A stretch of DNA of 38,181 nucleotides, taken from a virus. Below the pieces are notes generated by a model. That model was not told the DNA's origin. It worked only from the letters and a program-made list of their open reading frames with translations, and made no database searches. The position numbers and the translations under genes are program-made. This document shows positions 15,867-24,740 of the stretch, piece by piece; position 1 is the first letter of the stretch, and the number at the start of each line of letters is the position of its first letter. The stretch lies in IMG/VR virus record IMGVR_UViG_3300034523_000190, positions 1 through 38,181 of that record; one strand, written 5' to 3'.

Positions 15867-16790
15867 TCAGCCGTTAATGTCGGAGATCAGGTAACCCGCA
15901 TCCGAGCCCACGACTACGGGCTTATAGATGTCAGTGTTACGAACGAAACGCACCTTGCCGCCCGATCCGTCATAGGTATCGATTTCAGGCATGCCCTTAC
16001 GACGCAGGGTATAGCCGAAGCTCGGTTCGTCATGGTCTGCCTGGGCGCCGGCTGCAGGCTTGGCTACATAAGCCAGGGTCAGGTTGTCGCTCCAGATGTC
16101 GGAGGTATTGACCGAACCGGCCAGTGACTCGCCGATCAGGACGTTCTCGATACCGAACAGCGCTTTGAGGTGTTCAACGGTGATCAGCTTGCGCTCAGTG
16201 GAACCCAGGGCCTCTTGCAGCTTCGGGTGGAACTTCAGCGATTGATACACCGACGCGCCCATGGTCATGGTGTTGGGGCGAATGCCGATTCGACTGCGGA
16301 CCACTTCCTTGCCTTGCTCAACCACTTCGATAGGATTGCCACCGCCGTTGCTCCATTGGCTGGAGCCAGCCAGGGTAACTTTGGCGCCTGCCTGAAAGGT
16401 GCCAGGATTCTGTGCCAGTTTGGCGCAGGCCACTTCGCGACGCAGATCGATGGCATTGACGACGCGGCGTGAGGCTCGAGCTTCGGCGTCGAACATGGAT
16501 TCGTTCTTTTCGCGGTAATCCACGGGGTAAGCGAGGTCATGTTCGCGCAGTATCACGTCAAGGCCGTCCACATCGTCCGGCGTCATGATGTTGGATTGGG
16601 CACGGATGGCCCGCTCAGTATCGTAGACCTCGAAAGCCTCCTTACCGAACAGCGGAACAACCCCGGCTTCCTTGTCCATCAGCGCGATGGGGAACAGCCC
16701 CTCACCGATGTACTGGGCGTTGCGATAGCCCCGCGCCAGGTTGGTGAGGACCGGGTCAACGATCCGCAGTTTGCTCAAACGGTCAGCCAT
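15867..16790 (-). CDS. Major capsid protein
   Basis: 307 residues beginning MADRLSKLRIVDPVLTNLARGYRNAQYIGEGLFPI, with GIRPNTMTMGASVYQSLKFHPKLQEALG and a C-terminal FVRNTDIYKPVVVGSDAGYLISD. This is the major capsid family of BcepMu-like phages (HK97 fold expected) rather than classical Mu gpT. It directly follows the protease/scaffold gene, the usual head order. Confidence 0.87.
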   Translation of the reverse strand: MADRLSKLRIVDPVLTNLARGYRNAQYIGEGLFPIALMDKEAGVVPLFGKEAFEVYDTERAIRAQSNIMTPDDVDGLDVILREHDLAYPVDYREKNESMFDAEARASRRVVNAIDLRREVACAKLAQNPGTFQAGAKVTLAGSSQWSNGGGNPIEVVEQGKEVVRSRIGIRPNTMTMGASVYQSLKFHPKLQEALGSTERKLITVEHLKALFGIENVLIGESLAGSVNTSDIWSDNLTLAYVAKPAAGAQADHDEPSFGYTLRRKGMPEIDTYDGSGGKVRFVRNTDIYKPVVVGSDAGYLISDING

Positions 16791-16802
16791 GATGACTCCT
16801 TG

Positions 16803-17909
16803 TTACTTGATGAGCTGGCGAACCGCCGACTCGTAGGGGATGTTTTTATCGGCGGCCAGAGCACTCGCACGGTTGTGCAGGCTCAAGCGATCCGGGTCGG
16901 TGTTCTTCTCGGCGAACTCCAGGTCTACGCCGACATGGCTTTCGCCTTGACGGTCTTTGCGCGCCTGTTCGGCAAAATCGATCTGTGCCGGCAGGTCGTC
17001 GAAAATGGCCTTGAGCCCCTCGATCACCGGCTTGCGCTCCTTGCCTTCGCCGAACTCCAGCGGTTCATCACCGGCTTCGGCGAAGTCCAGGGCAGCGATC
17101 AGTGCGGCGGTGTGTTTGGGCAGCAGCTTGCCTGCACCGACCAGTTCCTCCGCAAAAGCCAGGTTTTTGGTATGGCGTTGATCTGCAGCAGCCTGCCGCT
17201 GGTCAGTCTGATGTTGTTCGAGTTGGGTTTTGAGGCGCTTGTTTTCCGCCTCCAGGGCGGCTTGTTCCGCTGGGCTCACGGTGTGTTCCTCGATGGTGGT
17301 TTTGTGGGGTTGGGTGGGTTCGGTGAATGAGGGGCGTACATCATCACGGAGTGCTTGAGCGGCAAGGTTGTCCACGTCCCAACCAGGCACCACTTGGTCA
17401 GCTGCTTCCTGACCGAACTGGCCAATGAGCCATTCACGCAAGCGGCGGAAGACACCAGCCGTGATGCTGTCGCCGAAATCACCAAACTCGACGATGCCTT
17501 CCTCGTCCTCTGCCAGCTCGATGGGACGCAGGCCTTTCACGGATGGTGGTTGCGCACCGAGGAAACCGACATGGCGCAGGTAGTACACGCCCGGCACTGG
17601 GTTGTTGGCGGCATCAGGGTGATAAAACGAAGCGGAGATTTTCTTGTAGCTGCCCTTGCTCACAAGTTCGGCGAATGCAGCATCGACTTGTTGTGTTTCG
17701 GCGATCAGACCCTGCGCGGATACCGACAAAGCCTTAACCCATCCAGCGGCCGGGGCATCGTGTTTGGGATGGCCGATAACCAGAGGTGCTTCGTGCAAGG
17801 CGGGATCGTAGGCGAGCACAGTGGCCGCCAGATCGGACTCACCGAACGTGATACTGGCGCCGCTCATGGCGACGTGTGTACCTGGTTTGAAAATGTGGAG
17901 TGGCTTCAT
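16803..17909 (-). CDS. Prohead protease with C-terminal scaffold (Mu I/gp32-like)
   Basis: The 368-residue product starts MKPLHIFKPGTHVAMSGASITFGESDL. I prefer this ATG at 17909 over one at 17966 because the upstream start would lie three bases from the late control site, before any likely transcript start. The N-terminal half (LHEAPLVIGHPKHDAPAAGWVKALSV, LVSKGSYKKISASFYHPD) matches the Mu gpI protease. The C-terminal half, from about residue 190, has a coiled coil (EQAALEAENKRLKTQLEQHQTDQRQ) expected of the scaffold. In Mu the scaffold Z is also made separately from an internal start; that was not tested here. Confidence 0.87.
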   Translation of the reverse strand: MKPLHIFKPGTHVAMSGASITFGESDLAATVLAYDPALHEAPLVIGHPKHDAPAAGWVKALSVSAQGLIAETQQVDAAFAELVSKGSYKKISASFYHPDAANNPVPGVYYLRHVGFLGAQPPSVKGLRPIELAEDEEGIVEFGDFGDSITAGVFRRLREWLIGQFGQEAADQVVPGWDVDNLAAQALRDDVRPSFTEPTQPHKTTIEEHTVSPAEQAALEAENKRLKTQLEQHQTDQRQAAADQRHTKNLAFAEELVGAGKLLPKHTAALIAALDFAEAGDEPLEFGEGKERKPVIEGLKAIFDDLPAQIDFAEQARKDRQGESHVGVDLEFAEKNTDPDRLSLHNRASALAADKNIPYESAVRQLIK

Positions 17910-17968
17910 GGGTTGCGCGCTTCGATTGAAGGTGATGCGCACAGCCTGGGCCAATGAATGGCCCATGA

Positions 17969-17987
17969 CTTTTAATCGAGTTTAAAG
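17969..17987 (-). promoter_or_regulatory. Late-operon control site 3 (capsid/tail block)
   Basis: Exact copy of the 19-bp dyad CTTTTAATCGAGTTTAAAG, 60 bp upstream of the preferred protease start. With an activator centred about 40 bp before the transcript start, as at Mu middle promoters, the leader would be about 25 nt. Confidence 0.75.
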
Positions 17988-18144
17988 AGTTGCTGAAGGG
18001 GCTTTGGGCGATGTCGCTGCAAGATGCATCCGCGCAGCGTGTCGATAGTTATGCGGGCTGGCTTTATAAAGCGTTTACAGCGTTTTTGGAGGGTGTGATT
18101 CGATGAACCGGAGCTGTGCGTAGCTGTAAGCGTCCCTGAGGGGC
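17988..18144. other. Spacer between the gpG gene and the capsid block
   Basis: About 160 bp without a convincing gene. It holds a 12-bp perfect palindrome GCTTTATAAAGC at 18061 and, just past it, the inverted pair CTGTAAGC (18124) / GCTTACAG (18143) over the gpG stop codon. The latter could be a terminator stem but lacks a T run. Confidence 0.5.
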
Positions 18145-18621
18145 TTACAGGCGAGCGGCTTTTTCGATGTGATGCATCGCCAACTCAAGGATTGCGTCCT
18201 CTGCATCAGGCTGCAACTGGCCCTCGACATCCATCGGCAAGAAAGGCCGCCCTGGAATGTCACCCCACAGATGGGGGAAGTCTGACTTGCTGCCACCGAA
18301 GTGCATCATCGCAGCGTAGGGTTTGTTGCTACCGACCAGTGCAGAGCTGTCATCCGAATGGGTGGTGACCGACGCCGCCAGGCCCGCCGAACTGATCTGC
18401 AGAATCTGCCCCGGCCAATTGCCTTTCTTTGCCCGACGCTCAGTTGTGGTATCTGAAAGATCTTTCCAGTCAGGCCGACCTTCTTCTTCAAAGTTCTCTT
18501 CGGTCTGGCTGGCCAGCTCAGCAGCGATACCGCGCATCAAGGGTGCGACATCTCCTACGGCCCACTCCACTCGACGTAGGACGTTTTGCAAACGCTCGTG
18601 ATCCAGTTCAACGGTGATCAT
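18145..18621 (-). CDS. Virion morphogenesis protein G (gp31-like)
   Basis: At 158 residues, with LDHERLQNVLRRVEWAVGDVAPLMRGIAAELASQTEENFEEEGRPDW and AAMMHFGG, it is a phage virion morphogenesis protein of the Mu gpG / P2 gpS family. These are tail completion or neck proteins. It is the last gene of the first late transcript. Confidence 0.9.
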   Translation of the reverse strand: MITVELDHERLQNVLRRVEWAVGDVAPLMRGIAAELASQTEENFEEEGRPDWKDLSDTTTERRAKKGNWPGQILQISSAGLAASVTTHSDDSSALVGSNKPYAAMMHFGGSKSDFPHLWGDIPGRPFLPMDVEGQLQPDAEDAILELAMHHIEKAARL

Positions 18622-18631
18622 TTCAGCTCTC

Positions 18632-19462
18632 CTAGGCAGCCGTTTGCTTGCGCTTCAGCATGTCAGCAAGGCCAGTACCTGGTGCGTGGTTGAACCCAGG
18701 ATCGGTGCGGAATGTTACCGGCTTGCCTGCCGAGTCAGTGGTTCGGATACCGGTGACGGGCGCAGTTCTGATCTCGCCGGTCCGTTTGTCGGTGCCGGTA
18801 TCCACGGTCTCGGTGAACATACGACCTTCGCTCGACACGACCTTCAAACCCCGGCGTTTTACTGCAGCTTCGCTCAAGGCGATAACACGGCAGCGGCAGT
18901 TGAACCCATTGGGCGGGAAGATTGCCGCCCAGATCGGATCATCATGACGAAACACCTGACCGTGCAGCGCCCGATGGCTTGGCCGGGTCTTGCCGTCCAG
19001 GATGGCGATGTACATCCAGTACGGATGGGTGTCAGTGGTTTCCTCCATGCTGGCCTTACGGCCAGCCATGTAGGCACTCTGCAGATTGGTCTGATAGATC
19101 GTCTTGAGCCGACGCGGACTGCCGAGCTGCACCAGTTCGCCTACGCCCTGACTATCGACGATCACCTGTTGCCCCCACCAGCCTTGGCTTTCCAGCGTCG
19201 GCTGCAGGGCTGCGATGAACTGCTTGAGTGTTTGCCCATCCTGCAGCGCAGTCTCCAGCGCGCCACGAATGTCCGAGAGCAGATCGAGGCGCATGGCCTT
19301 TGCCACGGTGAAGGATTGCTCATGTGCCTGGTCGAGCATTTCTTGCCAGTTCCAGGTGATCGCATAGCCTTTGGACTTCAGGTACGCGATGGCGTTTTCC
19401 GGCTCAAGGCCGAAGATGGCCTTGAGGTCGGCTGGGTTCGGAGTTTTCGTGGTGGTAGCCAT
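18632..19462 (-). CDS. Minor head protein F (head morphogenesis)
   Basis: The 276-residue product contains LQSAYMAGRKASMEE, LDGKTRPSHRALHGQVF and PPNGFNCRCRVIAL. Together these are the signature of the phage head morphogenesis domain (Mu gpF, SPP1 gp7). It binds the portal and enters the prohead with it. Its ATG overlaps the portal stop by one base. Confidence 0.93.
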   Translation of the reverse strand: MATTTKTPNPADLKAIFGLEPENAIAYLKSKGYAITWNWQEMLDQAHEQSFTVAKAMRLDLLSDIRGALETALQDGQTLKQFIAALQPTLESQGWWGQQVIVDSQGVGELVQLGSPRRLKTIYQTNLQSAYMAGRKASMEETTDTHPYWMYIAILDGKTRPSHRALHGQVFRHDDPIWAAIFPPNGFNCRCRVIALSEAAVKRRGLKVVSSEGRMFTETVDTGTDKRTGEIRTAPVTGIRTTDSAGKPVTFRTDPGFNHAPGTGLADMLKRKQTAA

Positions 19463-20958
19463 CAGTCCACCCGATCCACGCTTGCATTCAAACGGCCCCA
19501 GACATTGGCCACAAACATCAGGCGTGTGAGGTTCTCCTGAAGTGCCTGGTCATCCATCTGTGGGAAAGCTTCGGCCAGCAGACCCAGTGCTTCAGTATCG
19601 GAGCGCGCTCGTAACAGCGCCTCGATCACAGGAGCGATGACCTGTTCGCTCTGATTCTGGAGCATCTCGGCAGGCAGACTACTGATGGCCTGGTCGAGTG
19701 CCACTTGGTCGAGGATCGGCTTCAACGCGGACTCAGCAAACTCCGATGATTGAGCCGGTGCTGCCGTCTCATCCAGGTCACCGTCCTGCAGGTTGTAGGT
19801 GCGCTTCCAGTACTGCGGTGTGAACTTTACCCCTGACTCTGTCAGCGCTTTGTCGCGGTCGGCCTGGGTCTTGTCGATCTCTTCCTGTTCCCACAGCTCA
19901 TACACCGGTGCATCAACGTTCTCACCGAAGTTCAGATCCACTACCCGGCGAATGACCGCGTTCATGGTCGCAGCAACAATGCCTTTGTCGCCATCGCGAA
20001 TATCTTTGAGCACCTCCAGGCCCGCTGTTGCGCTGGCCCGATTGCTGTTGGACTCGGTGGTTTGGTTTTGTCCCAAGAGCCCTACGTTGATCTCACTGCG
20101 GCAATACACCAACAGCTCACGATAGACCTCGGCGCTGCCAGCTTTGCCAGCGGCTTCGACTATTTCAACGCTGGAGTCATTAGGGATGGCTGCTACTGCG
20201 TCCTGGACCATTGCCTCCAGGCTGTCGAGCAGCAGATCGGTTTCACCCGTACTGGCGCCACGCGGGTGTTTGCCGATTACCCAGGGCGAACCGTACTTCT
20301 CGGTGAACTGAACCCAGAACTTCAGTCCGCCTTTCATAAAGATCACGGGCCAGAAGCACATCGACAGGTCAGCGAAGCCATACGGGTTGTTGTAGGTAGC
20401 GTCCTGGCGGGCCACGACAAAACGTTGCCGACTGCAAAGTTCACCGGTCAATCCCGCGTCGCGAGCACGGAAGCGCAGGTTGTTGTCCTGGTCATACAGG
20501 AACCACTCAGCGGGCTTACCTACCAGATCCTCAGGTACCAGGTTGAGCCCAACAGCTCGCCACATCAATTCGATGGGCTGAAACCCGAACAGCGGTGCAT
20601 CCAGCATCTCGCGAATAATTCGATCAAGATCGAGGTCAGCCAGCCAATCCCGAACAAAGCGTTCCACCCGAACCGGTGCATCGCCTCGCTTCAGATCTCG
20701 CTCCAGGGCGAGCACCGACGACTTGCGGCGACGGATGTTGCCACCGACCAGAGCTGAGCTGCGCAGGTCGCGATAGACCGTGATGTCCTTGCCCTGGGCC
20801 TTGAGGATCGGGTCGGGGTTCGGCAGGTACATGCCGAGCGCCTGAGCGTCAAAACTGCGGGCACGGCTGGCGATATGATCAGTCAACCCCTTGTCACGCT
20901 TCGGCTCTGCGAAGTTGACGAACTCGGTGGGGGTAACCCACACACCTTTGCTTTTCAT
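19462..20958 (-). CDS. Portal protein (DUF935, Mu gp29)
   Basis: 498 residues, the usual length for DUF935 portals. Recognisable parts are LTDHIASRARSFDAQALGMYLPNPDPILKAQGKDITVYRDLRSSALVGGNI and GLKFWVQFTEKYGSPWVIGKHPRG. It forms the dodecameric DNA gate at the capsid vertex. It overlaps the large terminase gene by four bases. Confidence 0.94.
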   Translation of the reverse strand: MKSKGVWVTPTEFVNFAEPKRDKGLTDHIASRARSFDAQALGMYLPNPDPILKAQGKDITVYRDLRSSALVGGNIRRRKSSVLALERDLKRGDAPVRVERFVRDWLADLDLDRIIREMLDAPLFGFQPIELMWRAVGLNLVPEDLVGKPAEWFLYDQDNNLRFRARDAGLTGELCSRQRFVVARQDATYNNPYGFADLSMCFWPVIFMKGGLKFWVQFTEKYGSPWVIGKHPRGASTGETDLLLDSLEAMVQDAVAAIPNDSSVEIVEAAGKAGSAEVYRELLVYCRSEINVGLLGQNQTTESNSNRASATAGLEVLKDIRDGDKGIVAATMNAVIRRVVDLNFGENVDAPVYELWEQEEIDKTQADRDKALTESGVKFTPQYWKRTYNLQDGDLDETAAPAQSSEFAESALKPILDQVALDQAISSLPAEMLQNQSEQVIAPVIEALLRARSDTEALGLLAEAFPQMDDQALQENLTRLMFVANVWGRLNASVDRVD

Positions 20959-22559
20959 GCGTACCCCTGAGTCATACGGGCGCCCTGACGTGGGCGACGT
21001 GATTTAACGGAGACGGGACCGGCATCGCTCTCCAGTGTTGCGAAGTTGGCCAGCGAACCAGCACCTGCGAAGTCCCCGTGACGATAGAGATCCGGGTCCT
21101 TAAGGTCCTGCGAGCGGGCTTTAACGATCTGGGGAATGCCCTCGACCATCTCAATCGAGCGAATGTCCTGCTGCAGTGAATCGTCTTGGGGGATGGTGAT
21201 GGTGCCGTCCTCAAAGAGCTGGATAAACCTAGGCATCCAGGCGCCGTACCAGGCACGACTGAGCTTCACCTGGTGGATACGGTCGTGACCTAACTCATCG
21301 GCAGCTTCTTCAGCTAAGGTTTCACCGCTGCCTGTTGCGTCCAGGGCTGCGCTGACAAAGCGTGGAAGTCGGCGCAGGATGTAGAACAGAATCTGCTTCT
21401 GTTGGCGATACGGCACCTTGTGCATTTCCACCACGAAGGGAACGTCTCGATGCCGGGCTTGGTCGACGGAAATCGGGCAGATGACCGAAAAGTCCCGGTG
21501 ACGGGCGTAGTCCATACCCAGGTAGTGCCGCAGTTCGGGCGTCAGCGCCTGTATCAGTGGCGCGAGATAGCGTTCGATCCAGTTCTCGACATAGGCTTCA
21601 CGGCGGGCAAGTGATTGCAGCGTAAAGTCATCATCCAGCGCGAGACGTAATACCGTCCGCCCCTCACGCATGGCGTCTTCGATCCACACACCAGGAACAC
21701 ACACGCCGTTGCCGTCGCGCGGAATGGCGTCCAGCTCTTCGCGCATCTGCGCTTTGCGCGGGCCGTACGCGTTGCGGATCTTCTTGTACCAGGCTTCCTT
21801 GTCTTCAGCCGTGGCCACCTTGCCGGCCATGAAACACACCCGCTCAAACAAACCGTTGGCCACGGCATCATCAAAGGTGGCCCGGTAGACGCGGGCGCTG
21901 TCGCCGTAACGTTTCTCCCGGATGTCGTTGACCATCTGGTTGAACGCGTTGCCCTTTCCGTTGTGCGTACTGATGATGACGATCCGGCCACCCCAAATCA
22001 GCAGCGCAGTTGCGGCATCGAGGACAGCGGAAACGTCGCGATGGAAGGCCGCCTCGTCGATGACGACCTTGCCCTGTAGACCGCGCACGCCGGCTGGGTT
22101 ACTGGACAATGCGACGATCTTGAAACCTGAGGCGTAGCGGATACGGTAGGCGTTGATCTGCCGGGTGTTGCCTGCTTCGTCCTGGTCGTCGAACAAAAAC
22201 TCCTCGATCTCACTTACGCCTGAAGCCTGCGCCTCGGCCATCACTCTGCTGAACTTGGCGCAGTAGCCAATGAACTCCAGGCCCTTTTCCTTGGTGTCGC
22301 CGATGTAGAAGCAATCCATGCCGCCCGCGACCTTTTGCGAGGCGGCGGTGATGACCGAGTCCAACGCCTCGGCGAAGGTGATGCCGGTACGTCGGCCTTT
22401 TTCACAAAGCTTGATCTGCGCATCAATGCCCAGCCATTCAGACTGGTGGGCCATCAAGATGCCTTCAATAAGTGGGTTGTATCCTTCGGGGATTTCCCGA
22501 ACGCTGGGTGGAAGCTCATCCCACTCGACGACACGCAGCGTGCTGGACGAAGGTTTCAT
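20955..22559 (-). CDS. Terminase large subunit (Mu gp28)
   Basis: The 534-residue headful packaging motor. A Walker A-like segment EKGRRTGI lies at residues 53-60, Walker B VVIDEA at 165-170, and the coupling motif STHNG at 197-201. The nuclease domain starts around LGMDYARHRDFSV (D350), with further acidic positions at AALDATGSGE and KDPDLYRHGDF. Mu-type phages package from an integrated copy and carry host DNA at the ends, which this terminase would do. Confidence 0.94.
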   Translation of the reverse strand: MKPSSSTLRVVEWDELPPSVREIPEGYNPLIEGILMAHQSEWLGIDAQIKLCEKGRRTGITFAEALDSVITAASQKVAGGMDCFYIGDTKEKGLEFIGYCAKFSRVMAEAQASGVSEIEEFLFDDQDEAGNTRQINAYRIRYASGFKIVALSSNPAGVRGLQGKVVIDEAAFHRDVSAVLDAATALLIWGGRIVIISTHNGKGNAFNQMVNDIREKRYGDSARVYRATFDDAVANGLFERVCFMAGKVATAEDKEAWYKKIRNAYGPRKAQMREELDAIPRDGNGVCVPGVWIEDAMREGRTVLRLALDDDFTLQSLARREAYVENWIERYLAPLIQALTPELRHYLGMDYARHRDFSVICPISVDQARHRDVPFVVEMHKVPYRQQKQILFYILRRLPRFVSAALDATGSGETLAEEAADELGHDRIHQVKLSRAWYGAWMPRFIQLFEDGTITIPQDDSLQQDIRSIEMVEGIPQIVKARSQDLKDPDLYRHGDFAGAGSLANFATLESDAGPVSVKSRRPRQGARMTQGYA

Positions 22560-23107
22560 TGTTTCACGCCCAGGAATTTCTGACGCCAGAACATGGCCTG
22601 ATCTTCGGTCATGCCCTTGGCTTTGACGGCGCTATCCAGCTCAGCTGCTTGCTCCTGGAGCAAGCGATCACGTCCGGCCTGTTCTGCAGCTTGACGTTCT
22701 TTCATGCTCAGCGTGCGAGCCTGCATGGTGTTCTTGGCCGCTCGCGCCAACTCGGCCACTTCCTTGGTCGTTACCTCGTCTTTTTCGTGTGCGCCCATAG
22801 CGGCCTGGTACGCCAGAGTCGAGATGGCCTCAACCAGCAAGGCGCCGGTCTTGTCGGTTGAATCCTCACCGAACGCGCCAACGAACGCTTCCGCCTGCTC
22901 ACGATGCTGGCGGGCTTTCTCGGTCAGCAGATCGAACCCCATTTTGAAACGACCCAGCGCGCTACGACTGGGGGCTTTCTCATTGGGGAAGCGCGCCTGG
23001 ATATCGGCGAGCATGTCATCCAGGGTCATGCGATCTTCACGCAACAGCTTCTGGATGTACGCCTTGACCATCGGCGGCAGGCGGTTGATGGATGACTTGC
23101 CCGCCAT
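22556..23107 (-). CDS. Terminase small subunit (DUF3486, Mu gp27)
   Basis: 183 residues beginning MAGKSSINRLPPMVKAYIQKLLREDRMTLDDMLADIQARFPNEKAPSRSALGRFK, the DUF3486 signature. The N-terminal part is helix-turn-helix-like and should recognise phage DNA; the rest is helical. It overlaps the large subunit gene by four bases. Confidence 0.92.
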   Translation of the reverse strand: MAGKSSINRLPPMVKAYIQKLLREDRMTLDDMLADIQARFPNEKAPSRSALGRFKMGFDLLTEKARQHREQAEAFVGAFGEDSTDKTGALLVEAISTLAYQAAMGAHEKDEVTTKEVAELARAAKNTMQARTLSMKERQAAEQAGRDRLLQEQAAELDSAVKAKGMTEDQAMFWRQKFLGVKQ

Positions 23108-23109
23108 GG

Positions 23110-23403
23110 TTATGCCCCCGGCCGTTTGATACCAGGAACGCGAGCACGCCCGGCAGCAATGTCCTGACCACGCTCAGTGAGCGTGGCCACCAACACCGGG
23201 CCGACATCAGCGACGGTCAACGCACCTTGCTCGGCCAACCAATGCAGCTCGGTTTTGACTTGGTCACGGCTGAGCGAGTGCCCGTAGCTATCGAGCGCCA
23301 TGGTCAGCACGGAGCTGTTCGCACGATAGGCGGTCATTTCAACGAGCAGGCGCAGCAATACTAAGCGGACATCCTGACGGATGAAGTCGGAGTATGGGGT
23401 CAT
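23110..23403 (-). CDS. Winged-helix phage protein (Mu gp26-like)
   Basis: A 97-residue product with a winged-helix pattern: VLLRLLVEMTAYRANSSVLTMALDSYGHSLSRDQVKTELHWLAEQGALTV. Proteins of this type precede the small terminase gene in Mu-like phages and are often called ArsR-like. It may regulate late genes or help packaging. Overlap with its neighbours shows it belongs to the lysis/packaging transcript. Confidence 0.8.
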   Translation of the reverse strand: MTPYSDFIRQDVRLVLLRLLVEMTAYRANSSVLTMALDSYGHSLSRDQVKTELHWLAEQGALTVADVGPVLVATLTERGQDIAAGRARVPGIKRPGA

Positions 23404-23705
23404 GTCTTTTCTCTCAACAGGTAGTCATTGATTCGGTCCAGCGAGCGGGCCAAAGGGCCCAGAGCATCCTTGACCCCCGTCAGTTCGGCGCGAACCGCTT
23501 TCATGTCCCCCAGCAGATCGGTGACGGCGGTTTGGTCGGGCAAGTGCCGCACGTGTTCTTCCAAGGCAACAATACGAGTGCGCAGCTCCAGCAATTCCTG
23601 AGCGCTGGCTGCCTGTCTGTTGGTGAACCAGGTGTAGATGCCGATCACTGTGAGCACGACCCACTGCATGGCGGTGAAGCTGAAGTTCAGTTGTTCCAGG
23701 TTCAT
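23400..23705 (-). CDS. DUF2730 membrane-anchored coiled-coil protein (Mu gp25-like)
   Basis: 101 residues. One N-terminal membrane segment (AMQWVVLTVIGIYTWFT) is followed by a coiled coil (LLELRTRIVALEEHVRHL, LARSLDRINDYLLREK). This is the DUF2730 layout found between lysis and packaging genes in Mu-like phages. Role unknown. Confidence 0.82.
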   Translation of the reverse strand: MNLEQLNFSFTAMQWVVLTVIGIYTWFTNRQAASAQELLELRTRIVALEEHVRHLPDQTAVTDLLGDMKAVRAELTGVKDALGPLARSLDRINDYLLREKT

Positions 23706-23920
23706 CGAAAACCCCGTCTATTCATGTGTTGTAAAGCGTCTTCACAGTCGCTGCAGTGTTCTGTGCCAGGTTCGTTCTGGCGGCGGTCCTCCGGGATTGC
23801 ATCGCCACATGCGTCACAGCGGTAGGCGGAAGGCCCGGAGCGGCGCTGCAGCCCACGGGCGTAGATTTTTGCTTCCGACTCATCGTCGTCCTGCTCTGTA
23901 GCGTGTTCAGCTACATCCAT
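23702..23920 (-). CDS. TraR/DksA-type C4 zinc finger protein
   Basis: The 72-residue protein has CDAC and CSDC separated by about 20 residues, and an upstream acidic helix (ATEQDDDESEAKIYARG). This is the short TraR form of the DksA family, which binds RNA polymerase through the secondary channel and mimics ppGpp effects. In a phage it may favour late or rRNA-independent transcription during lytic growth. It overlaps Rz1 and the DUF2730 gene. Confidence 0.88.
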   Translation of the reverse strand: MDVAEHATEQDDDESEAKIYARGLQRRSGPSAYRCDACGDAIPEDRRQNEPGTEHCSDCEDALQHMNRRGFR

Positions 23921-24228
23921 AGAGCGTCAGTCCTTTTTTTGTAGATCCAGCAAGCCGTTGAGTTGGGCAAGGTTGTTGCGGGCCCACACGCCGTAGTCTT
24001 GGGCGTGGGCAAGAATGTCTGCGGGAGTGACGCCGCTTTCCAATAGTTCGGCGTCAGTGCCGGGGGCGGCCCAGGGCGCTTGCGCAGGTTGGGTGGCAGT
24101 GGTGCCTGCTCTTGGGGCGGGCACACCAAGGGCGGTGTTGTAGTCGCGCAGCCAGCCAGCAGTGAACACGCAACGAGGGATAGGCTGAGCAGCTGCGCCA
24201 GGCGCAGGGCGGTATTGGGTCGTGACAT
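23911..24228 (-). CDS. Outer-membrane spanin Rz1, embedded in Rz frame
   Basis: A 105-residue lipoprotein. The signal peptide ends in the lipobox LLAGC, followed by a proline-rich stretch (CPPQEQAPLPPNLRKRPGPPP). Nearly all of it lies inside the Rz gene in another frame, as in lambda. It should pair with Rz across the periplasm to fuse inner and outer membranes in the last step of lysis. Confidence 0.85.
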   Translation of the reverse strand: MSRPNTALRLAQLLSLSLVACSLLAGCATTTPPLVCPPQEQAPLPPNLRKRPGPPPALTPNYWKAASLPQTFLPTPKTTACGPATTLPNSTACWIYKKRTDALWM

Positions 24229-24541
24229 GCGGGATGCGCTCCTGGAGCAGTTGTTTTTCTTTGGCGTACTGATCCATCAGGTTGAACAGCAGTGACTCGC
24301 TTTCGCTGGCTCTGGCGACCTGCTGCAGCAGCTGCAGGCGGTTGGCGCTTTCAGCGGCCAGGGCTTGCTCTGCATGCTTGGATTTGAGGTCTGACAAAGC
24401 AGTCGCGCCTAAGGACTGGGCGTAACGAAAGCCGAAGCCATAGGTGATTGAACCGGCAGCGGAAGCGCTCAACAGGCATACGAGTCCGACAGCAGCAAGC
24501 CGAGCCGGTAAAGGCCAAACCAACTGATCAAGCGCGCCCAT
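23927..24541 (-). CDS. Inner-membrane spanin Rz
   Basis: 204 residues from the ATG at 24541, which has GGAGG seven bases upstream; a longer open frame upstream lacks such a site. One N-terminal membrane segment (RLAAVGLVCLLSASAAGSITYGFGF) is followed by a long coiled coil (ALSDLKSKHAEQALAAESANRLQLLQQVARASESESLLFNL). This is the i-spanin architecture, and the overlapping lipoprotein Rz1 confirms it. Confidence 0.87.
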   Translation of the reverse strand: MGALDQLVWPLPARLAAVGLVCLLSASAAGSITYGFGFRYAQSLGATALSDLKSKHAEQALAAESANRLQLLQQVARASESESLLFNLMDQYAKEKQLLQERIPHVTTQYRPAPGAAAQPIPRCVFTAGWLRDYNTALGVPAPRAGTTATQPAQAPWAAPGTDAELLESGVTPADILAHAQDYGVWARNNLAQLNGLLDLQKKD

Positions 24542-24740
24542 TGCGATGCCTCCGGCAGTTGCGTGATTTACGGGCACGACGTTTGGCTGCGACGATGCCG
24601 GTCTTGCCGTGCCGATACGATGGGGTGACCGAAGCCCTGGTCCAGCTGCCGACGGCTGAACTGGAGAGGGACCAGCGTGGCGTCCAGCTGAAGCCAGCAA
24701 GCAGCGCTGAAAACAGCCGACTAAACAAGTTGAGCTTCAT
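24528..24740 (-). CDS. Small basic protein between holin and Rz
   Basis: A 70-residue frame beginning MKLNLFSRLFSALLAGFSWT and ending in a strongly basic stretch (KRRARKSRNCRRHRNGRA). Its ATG overlaps the holin stop (ATGA) and its end overlaps the Rz start by 14 bp, the coupling seen for the other genes here. The start is amphipathic or membrane-active. No family is assigned. Without it there would be a 195-bp gap in a tight operon. Confidence 0.5.
   Translation of the reverse strand: MKLNLFSRLFSALLAGFSWTPRWSLSSSAVGSWTRASVTPSYRHGKTGIVAAKRRARKSRNCRRHRNGRA

Noticed and set aside
16803-17966. Protease start at 17966 giving 19 extra residues
   Set aside because: It would begin three bases from the control site at 17969 and before any plausible transcript start; homologous proteins begin near MKPLHIF.
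18011-18106. 31-codon plus-strand frame MSLQDASAQRVDSYAGWLYK... in the spacer before the capsid block
   Set aside because: Too short to support, antisense to the late transcripts, and without recognised similarity.
23911-24228. Treating the frame inside Rz as a shadow
   Set aside because: It has a clear signal peptide with lipobox LLAGC and a proline-rich mature part, so it is kept as Rz1.
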